Source: Bradyrhizobium sp. AZCC 1610 (lineage in GTDB: Bacteria > Pseudomonadota > Alphaproteobacteria > Rhizobiales > Xanthobacteraceae). Taken from it: a DNA stretch of 64,000 nucleotides. Under the pieces are notes generated by a model. The model did not search any database and was not told the origin of the DNA. It saw nothing but the letters and a program-made list of their open reading frames with translations. Shown piece by piece: positions 7,481-16,293 of the stretch (the first letter of the stretch is position 1; each line of letters opens with the position of its first letter). The translations under genes and the position numbers were made by a program. The stretch is taken from assembly GCF_036924515.1 (NCBI RefSeq), contig NZ_JAZHRR010000001.1, positions 6,171,001 through 6,235,000 on the forward strand, in the 5' to 3' direction.

Positions 7481-8146
7481 CTATGCGAGCTTCGGCGCCG
7501 CGGCGGACGCCGTTTGCTGATTCAACTGCTGCTGCAGCGTCTCGAGGTTCTGAAACAGCCGGGCGCTGGCAAGGCGAAGGAAATAGAAGCCGAAGGCCGG
7601 GTTCTGCACGTAGAGCTCCTCGACCTTGGTGTAGCTGACGCTGAGGACGAGACCGGATTCCACGCATTCCAGCGTTTGGGTTCGCATGTTCGATGGCGAC
7701 AGCATGCCGAGTTCGCCGACGATGGCGCCGACCGGCAGCACGATGCCCGACTCGACCAGCTTGAACTTGCCGCTGACGATATAGAGCATGTCCTCGGCCT
7801 TTTCGTCCTTGTAGAACAGGATCTCGCCGGCTGCGCATTGACGCTCGGTCATGAACGGCTTCAGCCATTCCATCGAGAGGTCGCTGTTGACGGATTTCTT
7901 CACGTCGCGCACCAGCTGCAGCATCTGGTGCAGGCGATAGGAGTTGACGAGCAGCATGAGCACCTGCACCACCATGACCAGATAGTTGCGAGCCGGGATC
8001 GCGGTCAGGATCAGGATGACGTTGGCGAGAATGCCGAAGACCCGCAACGGGATCATGGTCTTCATCGTGGTGGTGGCGACCACGAAAATCGTCGCGAACA
8101 GCGCGCCCGCGGTTCCTGCGTGTTGTGCCAGATGAGACGTATCCAT
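7481..8146 (-). CDS. Membrane protein with cyclic-nucleotide-binding domain
   Basis: The product is 221 aa. Three hydrophobic segments (about 12-30, 35-52, 55-72) precede a CRP-like cyclic-nucleotide-binding domain at about 95-200 (AAGEILFYKDEKAEDMLYIV, LPVGAIVGELGML). The phosphate-binding cassette is degenerate: after GELG one expects an arginine-alanine pair, but SNMRTQT is found. The start at 8146 gives the shortest N-terminus before the first membrane segment; the frame is open to 8341. No helix-turn-helix follows, so it is not a CRP-type transcription factor. It is likely an inner-membrane sensor cotranscribed with 6577-7461. Confidence 0.8.
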   Translation of the reverse strand: MDTSHLAQHAGTAGALFATIFVVATTTMKTMIPLRVFGILANVILILTAIPARNYLVMVVQVLMLLVNSYRLHQMLQLVRDVKKSVNSDLSMEWLKPFMTERQCAAGEILFYKDEKAEDMLYIVSGKFKLVESGIVLPVGAIVGELGMLSPSNMRTQTLECVESGLVLSVSYTKVEELYVQNPAFGFYFLRLASARLFQNLETLQQQLNQQTASAAAPKLA

Positions 8147-8450
8147 CGGAAACCAACCAAATTCTTCAGGGAGTGAATTTTTCGCGATTCTGCTGCGATG
8201 CCCACTATCGTAATGTCCGCAGGGCTCTTTTGGTATACGAGGAAAAAGCGACGTTTTGTCGGGATTCTCACTATTCCGGGTAAAATTCATCGCCACCCCC
8301 GTCGTCGGCGCGGCCCGAACCGGCCGGCGCAATGGGCGCACGGACGTCGTTGACGGCCTCCCCGCGGGCAGGCACTTTGCGGGCGTAGGTCCCGCTGCGG
8401 CTTGACCGTTATCCAGCTTTTATTGCACCCATCAGGCCTCTCCTCACCCG

Positions 8451-8573
8451 ATGTCCAAGCGGCTCGTTCTCTCGGCACCGGCCGACCTGGTGGATTTTCG
8501 CCTGCTGATGGCGCGGCATCCGGCCGAGACCATCGCCGCCGAAGCCAGGCGGCGCGCGCAAGAGAACAGATAG
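8451..8573 (+). CDS. Possible small protein, 40 aa
   Basis: A short frame begins MSKRLVLSAPADLVDFRLLM and ends in a charged helix (AAEARRRAQENR), stopping 18 bp before the crotonase gene at 8592. There is no convincing ribosome site, so this is weak. If real it would be translated just ahead of the crotonase. The rest of the 8147-8591 gap shows nothing recognisable. Confidence 0.22.
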   Translation: MSKRLVLSAPADLVDFRLLMARHPAETIAAEARRRAQENR

Positions 8574-8591
8574 TTCAAACAAGCAAGAAGA

Positions 8592-9389
8592 ATGGAGAAG
8601 AGCATGCCCGATGCGGCCAAGGCGGCGAGCGCGCCGGTACTTGAAATCAATGGCCCGCGCGCCACCATCCGCCTCAACCGGCCGAAACACCTGAACCGGC
8701 TGCAGAGCGAGGATCTCGGCGATCTCGTGAAATTGTTCGACCGGATCGAGGCCGATCCCGCGATCCGCGTGCTGGTGCTGACCGGTACCGGCCGCGCCTT
8801 CAGCGCCGGCTACGATCTCAATTCGGTGGCCGACCGCGCCACCAGCGCGACGACGCAACCGAGCGTGGGATCGGCGTTCGAAGCGGTGGTCGACCGCCTG
8901 GAGGATCTTGGCGTGCCGACGATCTGCCGGCTCAATGGCGGCGTCTATGGCGGCTCGACCGATCTGGCGCTGGCGTGCGACTTCCGCATCGGCGTCGATA
9001 CGGCTGAAATGTTCATGCCGGCGGCGCGGCTCGGCCTGCACTATTACAAGAGCGGCATCGCCCGCTATGTGTCGCGGCTCGGCGTCGACAACGCAAAAAT
9101 GCTGTTTCTCACCGCCGAGAGGATCACCGCACCGGAAATGCTGCGGATCGGCTACCTCACCGCCATGGTGCCGGTGGAAGCGCTCGACGAGGAGGTCGAC
9201 CGGCTCGCCACAATACTGGCCGGCAACGCGCCGCTGGCGATGCGCGGCATGAAGCGCACCATCAACGAATTCGCCCGCGGAAAATTCGATGAAGAAGCCG
9301 CCGACCTCCGCCACCGCGAGAGCATGCGCAGCGCCGAGATCAAGGAAGGCATCAAAGCGTTTGCCGAGAAGCGCCCGCCGAAATTCTGA
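8592..9389 (+). CDS. Enoyl-CoA hydratase/isomerase (crotonase) family protein lacking both catalytic glutamates
   Basis: The product is 265 aa, usual crotonase length. The oxyanion-hole parts are present: FSAGYDLNS (about 70-78) and NGGVYGGSTDLALACDFRIG (about 115-134). Aligning by eye to rat enoyl-CoA hydratase, the position of Glu144 (PE) is Ala (FMPAARLG) and that of Glu164 is Lys (DNAKMLFLT). A hydratase reaction is therefore unlikely; the fold also supports isomerase, decarboxylase and hydrolase chemistry. A second ATG at 8604 is an alternative start. It stands alone on the plus strand. Confidence 0.88.
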   Translation: MEKSMPDAAKAASAPVLEINGPRATIRLNRPKHLNRLQSEDLGDLVKLFDRIEADPAIRVLVLTGTGRAFSAGYDLNSVADRATSATTQPSVGSAFEAVVDRLEDLGVPTICRLNGGVYGGSTDLALACDFRIGVDTAEMFMPAARLGLHYYKSGIARYVSRLGVDNAKMLFLTAERITAPEMLRIGYLTAMVPVEALDEEVDRLATILAGNAPLAMRGMKRTINEFARGKFDEEAADLRHRESMRSAEIKEGIKAFAEKRPPKF

Positions 9390-9420
9390 GAAGGCAAAAC
9401 TCTGAGGGGCCAGGGAAAAT

Positions 9421-9855
9421 TCAGGCTCGCTTCGTCCGCATCGCCCGGACCTGCTTGATACCGGGATCCCGCGCAAGCGCCTGGTAGCGCTTGCTGTCGA
9501 CCGCATAGATCGCGACGCGCCCCTCGGCATCGGCATGCACGCCCCAGCCGAAGCGCTTGCCAAGCCCTGATGCTCGCAGACACGCCTGCCCCTTGGAGAA
9601 GAATTCGTCGCGGGCGAGGCTTCGCTCCTTCTTGGTCGCCTTCGCATCGAGCTGCCGGCCGCGGGCGGAGGTCGCGAATATGACGTCGTCCGACGTGTAC
9701 TTGTAGGGCGCTTCCGCAATCATCTTGTATTGCAGGCCTGCTACCGTCGGATTTCCGGTGCGGACCGGCGGCACCTCGCCGGCGCGCGTGGGGCAATCCT
9801 CCGCGACCTGGATGAAGGTGTTGAAGCAGTTGGTCGTGTGAACGGTCTTTGTCAT
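9421..9855 (-). CDS. DUF6157 family protein
   Basis: The product is 144 aa. The opening HTTNCFNTFIQVAEDCP and the later AEAPYKYTSDDVIFAT are hallmarks of the DUF6157 family of small cytoplasmic proteins, whose function is unknown. The C-terminal part (GKRFGWGVHADAEGRVAIYA) is also typical. It ends 32 bp from the crotonase stop (convergent) and starts 22 bp after the stop of the GST gene at 9877, so it may be cotranscribed with it. Confidence 0.85.
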   Translation of the reverse strand: MTKTVHTTNCFNTFIQVAEDCPTRAGEVPPVRTGNPTVAGLQYKMIAEAPYKYTSDDVIFATSARGRQLDAKATKKERSLARDEFFSKGQACLRASGLGKRFGWGVHADAEGRVAIYAVDSKRYQALARDPGIKQVRAMRTKRA

Positions 9856-9876
9856 CAGGGAATCCGACGCTAGCGC

Positions 9877-10521
9877 TCACCCGCCGCAAGCTGCGGCGTG
9901 TTGCGCAGCCATTTCGTCATCGGCAGCGGTGATCCGCTGGAAGGCGGGCCGCGACGTGATGCGCTCGGCATAGGCCGTGAATACGTCCTTTCGCGGCACG
10001 AGGCCAAACATCATCGTCCAACTGAACGCCACACCCCAGAGGATGTCGGCTGCCGTCATGCGTTCTCCGAGCAGATAAGGCCCCCTGGAAAGCTGCGTCT
10101 CCAATACACCAAGCATGGTCTCGTAATCGGAATATGGCGATTGCGTCTGCGGCGCTGGCTCGTGCTTCATGAATTTATCGATCAAGGCAGGCTCGAAGGA
10201 CGAACCGTAATAGGCGATCCAGCGCAGATACGGGCCTCGGCAGGGATCGTCGAGCGCGGGCGTCAGCCCGGCGCCCGGAAACAGGTCGGCAAGATAGATG
10301 TAGATGGCCACCTGTTCGCTCACCAGCGCCTCGCCGTGGCGAATCAGCGGCACCTTGCCCAGCGGGTTGATGGCGAGATAGGCCGGCTGGCGCTGCTCGC
10401 CCGCCTTCATGTTCAGGACATGGAGATCATAGGGGGCTCCCAGTTCCTCCAGCAGCACCCGAGTGCCCGTCGCGCGGGTCTGCGGCGAATAATAAAGCGT
10501 GATGCGGTCCTTGCTGGTCAT
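9877..10521 (-). CDS. Glutathione S-transferase family protein
   Basis: The product is 214 aa. Residues 1-80 are a GST thioredoxin-like domain (ITLYYSPQTRATGTRVLLEE, AINPLGKVPLI, ESVS-like SEQVAIYIYLAD), and 90-210 the helical domain (GERMTAADILWGVAF). The likely catalytic residue is Ser/Thr near SPQTRA. The ATG at 10521 has GGAGAC 8 bp upstream. It is divergent from a WYL regulator at 10609, with a 31-bp perfect palindrome between, so repression by that regulator is likely. This is a second GST/WYL module, parallel to 1472-3312. Confidence 0.92.
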   Translation of the reverse strand: MTSKDRITLYYSPQTRATGTRVLLEELGAPYDLHVLNMKAGEQRQPAYLAINPLGKVPLIRHGEALVSEQVAIYIYLADLFPGAGLTPALDDPCRGPYLRWIAYYGSSFEPALIDKFMKHEPAPQTQSPYSDYETMLGVLETQLSRGPYLLGERMTAADILWGVAFSWTMMFGLVPRKDVFTAYAERITSRPAFQRITAADDEMAAQHAAACGG

Positions 10522-10567
10522 TGGCAGTCTCCATTGGGCCTCTCGGGCAACGGACCTTCTATGCCCC

Positions 10568-10598
10568 ACCATACCTGACATCTTGTGTCAGGTATGGT
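10568..10598. promoter_or_regulatory. Perfect 13-bp inverted repeat, operator of GST/WYL module 2
   Basis: ACCATACCTGACA (10568-10580) and TGTCAGGTATGGT (10586-10598) are exact reverse complements around a 5-bp spacer. The repeat lies 10 bp before the WYL regulator start and 46 bp before the divergent GST start, so it can control both. The inner TGACA/TGTCA resembles part of the module 1 site. Confidence 0.82.
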
Positions 10599-10608
10599 TT
10601 AAGGGATC

Positions 10609-11637
10609 ATGCGCGCGAGCCGGCTGCTTTCGGTCCTCACCACTCTGCAGGCGCGGGGACGGGTCACCGCGCCTGAACTCGCTGATGCTTGCGAGGTTTC
10701 GGTGCGCACCATCTATCGCGACATCGATGCGTTGGCGGCGGCCGGCATTCCAGTCTATGCCGAGCGCGGCGCGGAAGGCGGCTATCGCCTGCTCGATGGC
10801 TATCGCGTGCGGCTGAACGGACTGTCACAGCCGGAGGCCGAGGCGCTGTTCATGACGGGACTGCCGGGCCCCGCAGCCGCGCTTGGCCTCGATGCTGCGA
10901 TGCTGGCGGCGCAGACCAAGCTGATGGCCGCATTGCCGGCCAATCTGCGTCCGAACGCCGGCCGGATGCAGGAACGCTTTCATCTCGATGCCCCAAGCTG
11001 GTTCGGCGAAGCCGAGCAGCCGAAGCATCTGCGCGCCATTGCCGGCGCGCTGCTGCGCGAGAGCCTGATCGAAGTCCGCTACCAAAGCTGGAGGGCCGAG
11101 AAACGCCGCCGCGTCGCGCCGCTCGGTCTCGTGCTGAAAGGCGGCAGCTGGTATCTCGCAGGGTACGTCGATGGCAGCGTGCGCACCTATCGCGTGGCGC
11201 GTGTTCTCGACTGCAACGTTCTGGAGGAGCCCTTCGTCCGGCCCGCCGATTTCGATCTCGCGACCTACTGGCAAGCCGCAACGATCAGGCTCGAAGCCGA
11301 GATGCATCCGAACTACGCCACCGTCCGGCTGTCGCCGTTCGGCGTAAAACTGCTCAACGCCTTGAGCCAGCCTTATGTGAGGACGCGCACCCGTATCGAG
11401 GAGACCTCGGATGCCGCCGGCTGGCGGGTCGCTGTGGTGCCGATCGGAAAAACGGTGTGGCATGCGGCGGCCGAGCTGCTGCGTCTCGGCGCGGAGGCGG
11501 AGGTGCTGGCGCCGGCCGAGCTGCGCGACAGGATGGCCGAACTCACCCAGGCCATGGCCGCACGCTACCAGACGGCGCAGGATGGTTATCAGGATGACAA
11601 GGATTTCCGCCGATCTCGTCCCACGAAACATTCCTGA
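10609..11637 (+). CDS. YafY-type HTH and WYL-domain transcriptional regulator
   Basis: The product is 342 aa, the full YafY length. Residues 1-60 are the winged HTH (MRASRLLSVLTTLQARGRVT, DACEVSVRTIYRDIDALAAA). Residues about 145-210 are the WYL domain (RRVAPLGLVLKGGSWYLAGY, RTYRVARVLDC). The last 100 residues are the WCX extension. It is divergent from the GST at 9877-10521 across a perfect 31-bp palindrome. Expected role: ligand-responsive repressor or activator of the GST gene and of itself. Confidence 0.93.
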   Translation: MRASRLLSVLTTLQARGRVTAPELADACEVSVRTIYRDIDALAAAGIPVYAERGAEGGYRLLDGYRVRLNGLSQPEAEALFMTGLPGPAAALGLDAAMLAAQTKLMAALPANLRPNAGRMQERFHLDAPSWFGEAEQPKHLRAIAGALLRESLIEVRYQSWRAEKRRRVAPLGLVLKGGSWYLAGYVDGSVRTYRVARVLDCNVLEEPFVRPADFDLATYWQAATIRLEAEMHPNYATVRLSPFGVKLLNALSQPYVRTRTRIEETSDAAGWRVAVVPIGKTVWHAAAELLRLGAEAEVLAPAELRDRMAELTQAMAARYQTAQDGYQDDKDFRRSRPTKHS

Positions 11638-11741
11638 AACACGATTCTCCCCTTCGCGCGTGAACGCAGGACGTCGTCGGCCCGACTGATGGGCAGGGAC
11701 GCAACAACGGCCTCGCGCCAATTAATTGGAGAATATTTACA

Positions 11742-11993
11742 ATGTTTCGCAAGATGACCCTCGGACTGATCGCCACCGCCGCGCTTACCATTGCCGCTGC
11801 AGCGCCTGCTTCCGCCGGCGGCTTCTACCACGGCCATCATCACTGGGGACATGGATATGGCTGGGGTCCCGCCATCGGCGTCGGCTTCGGCGGCGTCTAC
11901 GTCGACACCGGTCTGAACGGCTGCCTGCGGCAGCGCTGGGTCGAAACCCGCCGCGGCATGCGCCTGCGCACCGTGAACGTCTGCGCCTACTGA
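11742..11993 (+). CDS. Small secreted Gly/His-rich protein
   Basis: The product is 83 aa with a clear Sec signal peptide (MFRKMTLGLIATAALTIAAA, cleavage near ASAGG). The mature part is rich in Gly, His, Trp and Tyr (GFYHGHHHWGHGYGWG), then carries a two-cysteine end (CLRQRWVETRRGMRLRTVNV, CAY). Such short periplasmic proteins are frequent in Bradyrhizobium; no function is known, and the His cluster could bind metal. TTGGAGAA precedes the start. A strong terminator follows at 12015. Confidence 0.82.
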   Translation: MFRKMTLGLIATAALTIAAAAPASAGGFYHGHHHWGHGYGWGPAIGVGFGGVYVDTGLNGCLRQRWVETRRGMRLRTVNVCAY

Positions 11994-12014
11994 TCGAACG
12001 TCCCTGCAATACAC

Positions 12015-12047
12015 ATCCCGGCCGCTTGCCACGCGGCCGGGATTTTT
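12015..12047 (+). terminator. Rho-independent terminator
   Basis: ATCCCGGCCGC (12015-12025) pairs exactly with GCGGCCGGGAT (12033-12043) around a 7-base loop and is followed by TTTT. It ends the small secreted-protein transcript. Confidence 0.85.
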
Positions 12048-12237
12048 CCGGCTGGAATCGTGCCTCGTCCGGCCACGTTGACCGTCGCCTGCGCTGGCCA
12101 TATTGTAGCGGATGCGGTGCAAGCCGCTCCCGGGCCCGCGGGAAGGGTTGAACCCACTTGCAGCTTTCGAGCGACATCTAGACCTTTGTGCAGCCGGTAT
12201 TGCGGGCCGTCGGCGATGTCATGCACGGAGGTGTTTG

Positions 12238-13869
12238 ATGAACCCGCTCCCCGATCGATTGAATCTCGATCATCTGAAGAAGCAAGCCAAGGAATTGATC
12301 CGCCGCTATCGAAGCCGCGATGCGGCGGCGATGGCGCGGTTTCGCAGCACGCTACCGGCAACGGCGGGCCTCAGCAATGAGGACCTTTCGTCCCGGGGAC
12401 TGCGCCTGCACGATGCGCAATCGTGCCTGGCGCGCGAACACGGTTTTGTATCCTGGCCTGACTTGAAGCGTTACATTGAGGTGCAGGCGGTCACGCAGAA
12501 GGAGCGCACGGCCCGCGTCCTGCACTGGGCTCAACTGCTTTATTCCGGCGACGTCAGCGGCACGGTTAACCGCGCGAACCCGCGCGTTGCTTTACGCATT
12601 CTGGCCGATGATCCCGACCTCGTCGCCGGCGACCCTTATCTTGCCTGCGCGATCGGCGACGAACGCGCGCTGCGGCAGGCTACGCAGGCCGACCCGGCAT
12701 GGCTCAACCTATCAGGTGGCCCGTTGCGACTGCCGCCGCTTTTCGCCGTCGCACATTCGAGCCTGCTGCGCGTGGAAGAATTTCGCGAGCGGCTGCATCG
12801 CAGCGCGGAGTTGCTGATCGCTGATGGCGCCGACGTCAACCAGCACATCCATAGCCGCTGGCCACCGGGGTCGCTGAGCGAGCCCGACCAGCGCTATTCG
12901 CTCTCGACGCTCTACGGCGCGGCCGGAAGCAACCATGCTTCCGACCTGACCAAATTGCTGCTCGATGCCGGCGCGGACCCCAATGACGGTGAGTCGCTCT
13001 ACCATTCACTGGAGAGCCCGGCATGCGCGCGCCTGCTGCTGGAGCACGGCGCCCGCATTGCGGAAAGCAATGCGATCTATCGTTCGATCGATCTCGACGA
13101 CGACAGCGCGCTGAAACTGTTGCTGCAACATGGCGGCGACCCGAACGAGCCCGCGCGAAATGCGCCGCTGACCAACTGGGGCTCGCCGCTTTCATGGGCC
13201 ATCTACCGCCGACGGCCCCGTCATGTGAAGGCCCTTCTGGACGCGGGCGCCGATCCGTCGGCGGCGACCCCGGATGGCGTCAGCCCGTACCGGCTGGCGC
13301 TGCAGTTCGGGCTATCGGACGTTGCGGATTTGCTGCGCGAGCAGACTGACGCACCTGATATTTCCGAAGAGGAACGCTTCGTCGCCACCTGCGCGCGCGC
13401 TGACGAAACCGAGGCACGCGCGATGGCTTCGCGCCGCCCCGACCTGCCGGCGTCGCTGTCGCCGGCGCAATTGCGGCTGTTGCCTGATATGGCCGCGGCA
13501 GGCGCCGACGACGCCGTGAGGCTGATGGTCCGCCTCGGCTGGCCGATCGCCGTGCGTGGCGGCGACTGGGATGCGTCCGCCCTCAATCTTGCGGTGTTCC
13601 GCGGCGATGCGGGCCTGACGCGCTTTCTGCTCGAACACGGCGCCAGCTGGAAGGAACAGCATGGCCATGGCGACAACGCCTGCGGCACGCTGTCCTGGGC
13701 GTCCTGCAACGAGCCGGTCGAGGGAGGCGATTGGACCGGCTGCGCGCGCGCCCTGCTTGATCATGGCATGCCCGGCGCGACAACCATCCCTGACGATCCC
13801 GAGCGGGTGCTGATTGCCGGCGTGCGAAAGCAGTTTTCCGACGAAGTCACCGAAGAACTGCTGGGCTAG
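12238..13869 (+). CDS. Ankyrin-repeat protein
   Basis: The product is 543 aa. After an N-terminal helical region (LNLDHLKKQAKELIRRYRSR, ending near a GFVSWPDLKRYI motif common in this family), ankyrin-like repeats run from about 195 to 530: LLIADGADVN, LLLDAGADPNDG, LLLEHGARI, LLLQHGGDPNEP, ALLDAGADPSAAT, FLLEHGASW, ALLDHGMP. The ATG at 12238 is fixed by GGAGGTG just upstream; the frame is open further left. No signal peptide, so it is probably a cytoplasmic binding scaffold. No toxin or enzyme domain is visible. Confidence 0.9.
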   Translation: MNPLPDRLNLDHLKKQAKELIRRYRSRDAAAMARFRSTLPATAGLSNEDLSSRGLRLHDAQSCLAREHGFVSWPDLKRYIEVQAVTQKERTARVLHWAQLLYSGDVSGTVNRANPRVALRILADDPDLVAGDPYLACAIGDERALRQATQADPAWLNLSGGPLRLPPLFAVAHSSLLRVEEFRERLHRSAELLIADGADVNQHIHSRWPPGSLSEPDQRYSLSTLYGAAGSNHASDLTKLLLDAGADPNDGESLYHSLESPACARLLLEHGARIAESNAIYRSIDLDDDSALKLLLQHGGDPNEPARNAPLTNWGSPLSWAIYRRRPRHVKALLDAGADPSAATPDGVSPYRLALQFGLSDVADLLREQTDAPDISEEERFVATCARADETEARAMASRRPDLPASLSPAQLRLLPDMAAAGADDAVRLMVRLGWPIAVRGGDWDASALNLAVFRGDAGLTRFLLEHGASWKEQHGHGDNACGTLSWASCNEPVEGGDWTGCARALLDHGMPGATTIPDDPERVLIAGVRKQFSDEVTEELLG

Positions 13870-13925
13870 CTGCACGTGCGCCAGGCTGATCACCGGGGTC
13901 AAGCGATTGGCCTGCCCCCGAAACC

Positions 13926-15836
13926 CTACACCCTGCCCTTCAGCACGTCGCCGATCTCGTCGAGCACCTTCGGGTCCTCGATGGTGGCCGGCATGGTCCA
14001 GCTCTCGCCGTCGGCGATCTTCTTGATGGTGCCGCGCAGGATTTTTCCCGAGCGTGTCTTCGGCAATCGCCCGACCGTGATCGCGAGCTTGAACGCTGCA
14101 ACGGGGCCGAGCTTGTCGCGCACCAGCGCCACGATCTCCTTTTCGATCTCGGCAGGCGCGCGGGTCACGCCGGCTTTCACCACCAGGAAGCCGCAGGGCA
14201 CTTCGCCCTTGATCGCGTCCTTGATGCCGAGCACCGCGCATTCGGCGACGTCGGGGTGGGAGGCGAGGATTTCCTCCATGCCGCCGGTGGAAAGCCTATG
14301 ACCGGCGACATTGATGATGTCGTCGGTGCGGCCCATGACCCAGACATAGCCGTCGTCATCCTTGTAGCCGGCGTCGGAGGTCTTGTAGTAGCCGGGAAAC
14401 TCCGTGAGGTAGGCCTCCTTGAAGCGCGCATCCTGCTCCCACAAGGTCGGCAGGCAGGCCGGCGGCATTGGCAGCTTGATCACGATCGAGCCCATGGTGC
14501 CCGCGGGCACCGGCCTGGATGCCTCGTCGACCACGTCGACCTGATAGCCCGGCATCGGCACCGTCGGCGAGCCGTGCTTGACCGGCAGCATGCCCAAGCC
14601 CACTGGATTGCCGGCGATGCACCAGCCGGTTTCGGTCTGCCACCAGTGATCGATCACAGGCACCTTCAACTGCGCTTCCGCCCATTCCACCGTCGGCGGA
14701 TCGGCGCGCTCGCCGGCCAGGAACAGCGTGCGGAATTTCGACAGATCGTATTTCCGGATGAACGCGCCCTCCGGATCTTCCTTGCGGATGGCGCGGAACG
14801 CGGTCGGCGCGGTGAACAAGGCGACGGCCTTGTGCTCTGAAATCACGCGCCAGAACGCGCCGGCGTCCGGCGTGCCGACCGGCTTGCCCTCATACATGAT
14901 CGAGGTGGCGCCATGAATCAGCGGCCCATAGACGATGTAGCTGTGGCCGACCACCCAGCCGATGTCGGAGCCGCACCACCAGACCTCGCCGGGCTTGACA
15001 CCGTAGAGATTGAACATCGACCATTTCAGCGCGACCAGATGCCCGCCATTGTCGCGCACGACCCCCTTCGGGATTCCGGTGGTGCCTGACGTGTAGAGAA
15101 TGTAGAGCGGATCGGTCGCCAGCACCGGCGTGCACGGCGCGGCCTTGCCGGCAGCGAGCGCGGCGCGGCGCAACGCTGCCCAGTCGTGATCGCGGCCGGC
15201 CGTGAGTTCGCAAGTCTGCTGCGGCCGCTGCAGGATGATGCAGCCCTCGGGCTTGGCGCTTGAAAGCTTGATCGCCTCGTCAAGCAGCGGCTTGTATTGC
15301 ACGATGCGGCCGGGCTCGATGCCGCAGCTTGCCGAGAAGATCAGTTTCGGCTTGGCGTCGTCGATCCGGGTTGCAAGCTCTTTCGCCGCGAACCCGCCGA
15401 ACACCACCGAATGCACCGCGCCGATCCGCGCGCAGGCCAGCATCGCAAACACGGCTTCCGGCACCAGCGGCATATAGAGGATGACGCGGTCGCCCTTGGC
15501 GACGCCGAAATCGGCCATCACGGCAGCCAGCGTCTGCACTTCCTTGAGCATCTCGGCATAGGTGAATTTCGAGATCGAGTTGGTCAGTGGCGAATCGTGG
15601 ATCAGCGCCACCTGGTTGGCGCGGCCATTGGCGACATGGCGGTCGAGCGCGTTGTAGCAGGTGTTGACCACGGCGCCGGCGAACCAGCGGCCGTAAGTCC
15701 CCATCGAGGGATCGAAGATCTTTTTGGCCGGCTCGATCCAGTCGATCTCGCGTGCGGCCTCGGCCCAAAAGCCCTCGGGGTCGGCCAGCGAGCGGGCATG
15801 GACCTCGTGATAGCGGCTGTTGTCCTGGATGTTCAT
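13926..15836 (-). CDS. prpE: Propionyl-CoA synthetase (acyl-CoA synthetase, AMP-forming)
   Basis: The product is 636 aa, the usual PrpE length. It activates propionate (or acetate) with ATP and CoA through an acyl-adenylate. The adenylation P-loop LYILYTSGTTGIPKGV is at about residues 250-265, the second core motif is HWWQTETGW, and the C-terminal lysine motif RLPKTRSGKILRGT holds the catalytic, acetylatable lysine. The N-terminal ACAS domain includes FWAEAAREIDWIEPAKKIFD, closer to PrpE than to Acs. The ATG at 15836 has GGGAGTG 7 bp upstream. The frame is open upstream through an intergenic repeat, which is not coding. Confidence 0.92.
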   Translation of the reverse strand: MNIQDNSRYHEVHARSLADPEGFWAEAAREIDWIEPAKKIFDPSMGTYGRWFAGAVVNTCYNALDRHVANGRANQVALIHDSPLTNSISKFTYAEMLKEVQTLAAVMADFGVAKGDRVILYMPLVPEAVFAMLACARIGAVHSVVFGGFAAKELATRIDDAKPKLIFSASCGIEPGRIVQYKPLLDEAIKLSSAKPEGCIILQRPQQTCELTAGRDHDWAALRRAALAAGKAAPCTPVLATDPLYILYTSGTTGIPKGVVRDNGGHLVALKWSMFNLYGVKPGEVWWCGSDIGWVVGHSYIVYGPLIHGATSIMYEGKPVGTPDAGAFWRVISEHKAVALFTAPTAFRAIRKEDPEGAFIRKYDLSKFRTLFLAGERADPPTVEWAEAQLKVPVIDHWWQTETGWCIAGNPVGLGMLPVKHGSPTVPMPGYQVDVVDEASRPVPAGTMGSIVIKLPMPPACLPTLWEQDARFKEAYLTEFPGYYKTSDAGYKDDDGYVWVMGRTDDIINVAGHRLSTGGMEEILASHPDVAECAVLGIKDAIKGEVPCGFLVVKAGVTRAPAEIEKEIVALVRDKLGPVAAFKLAITVGRLPKTRSGKILRGTIKKIADGESWTMPATIEDPKVLDEIGDVLKGRV

Positions 15837-15866
15837 GGCGCACTCCCGGTCGTTCGCCATCCTCGT

Positions 15867-15953
15867 CGTCATGCCCGGGCTTGTCCCGGGCATCCACGAA
15901 TTTGCTTCGACAAATGCAAGACGTGGATGGCCGGGACAAGCCCGGCCATGACG
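15867..15953. repeat. Palindromic intergenic repeat with double hairpin
   Basis: The element begins CGTCATGCCCGGGCTTGTCC and ends with its near reverse complement GGGACAAGCCCGGCCATGAC. An inner pair, CATCCACGAATTTG / TGCAAGACGTGGATG, extends the stem. This is a common type in Bradyrhizobium intergenic DNA. Confidence 0.72.
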
Positions 15954-16034
15954 GCTGGGCGGCACTTGTTTGCCGCATTGTCACGGGAAGCGGCGCCAGA
16001 TCAAGCCGAGAATAGCTTGGCCATTCGGCAAACC

Positions 16035-16289
16035 TCACTGCCGGACGATCGTATTGAGCTTCTCCAGCCGATCCTCCATGGCATGGCGGAGGTCGTAGCC
16101 GCGGCGGCCGAACGAGCTGTTGCGCTTTTCGATGAAGTCGCGCTGCTGCCGGGTCAGCGCCAGCGCCGCGCGATGGCTGTCGGCTTCCGCATTCGCAATC
16201 ACCCGCAGAAACACGTCGTTGATGTTGCGGTCGAGCTGGGCGAGGCCCGGGTCGGCGCAGATCGCCTTTTTGACCTGGCGTGGCCACAA
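16035..16289 (-). pseudogene. Partial tandem copy of the DUF1311-type domain of the upstream gene
   Basis: The 84-residue frame (VKKAICADPGLAQLDRNIND, then RRGYDLRHAMEDRLEKLN) parallels the C-terminus of the gene at 16294-17058 (VEKAICADPELADLDREVQG, GRPGYDLKKAMRDRLQQIN). It begins just after that gene's stop, in another frame, and has only a TTG start at 16289. It has no signal peptide, TPR or first cysteine segment. The likeliest reading is a decayed tandem duplication; translation by reinitiation cannot be excluded. Confidence 0.65.
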
Positions 16290-16293
16290 CGGT

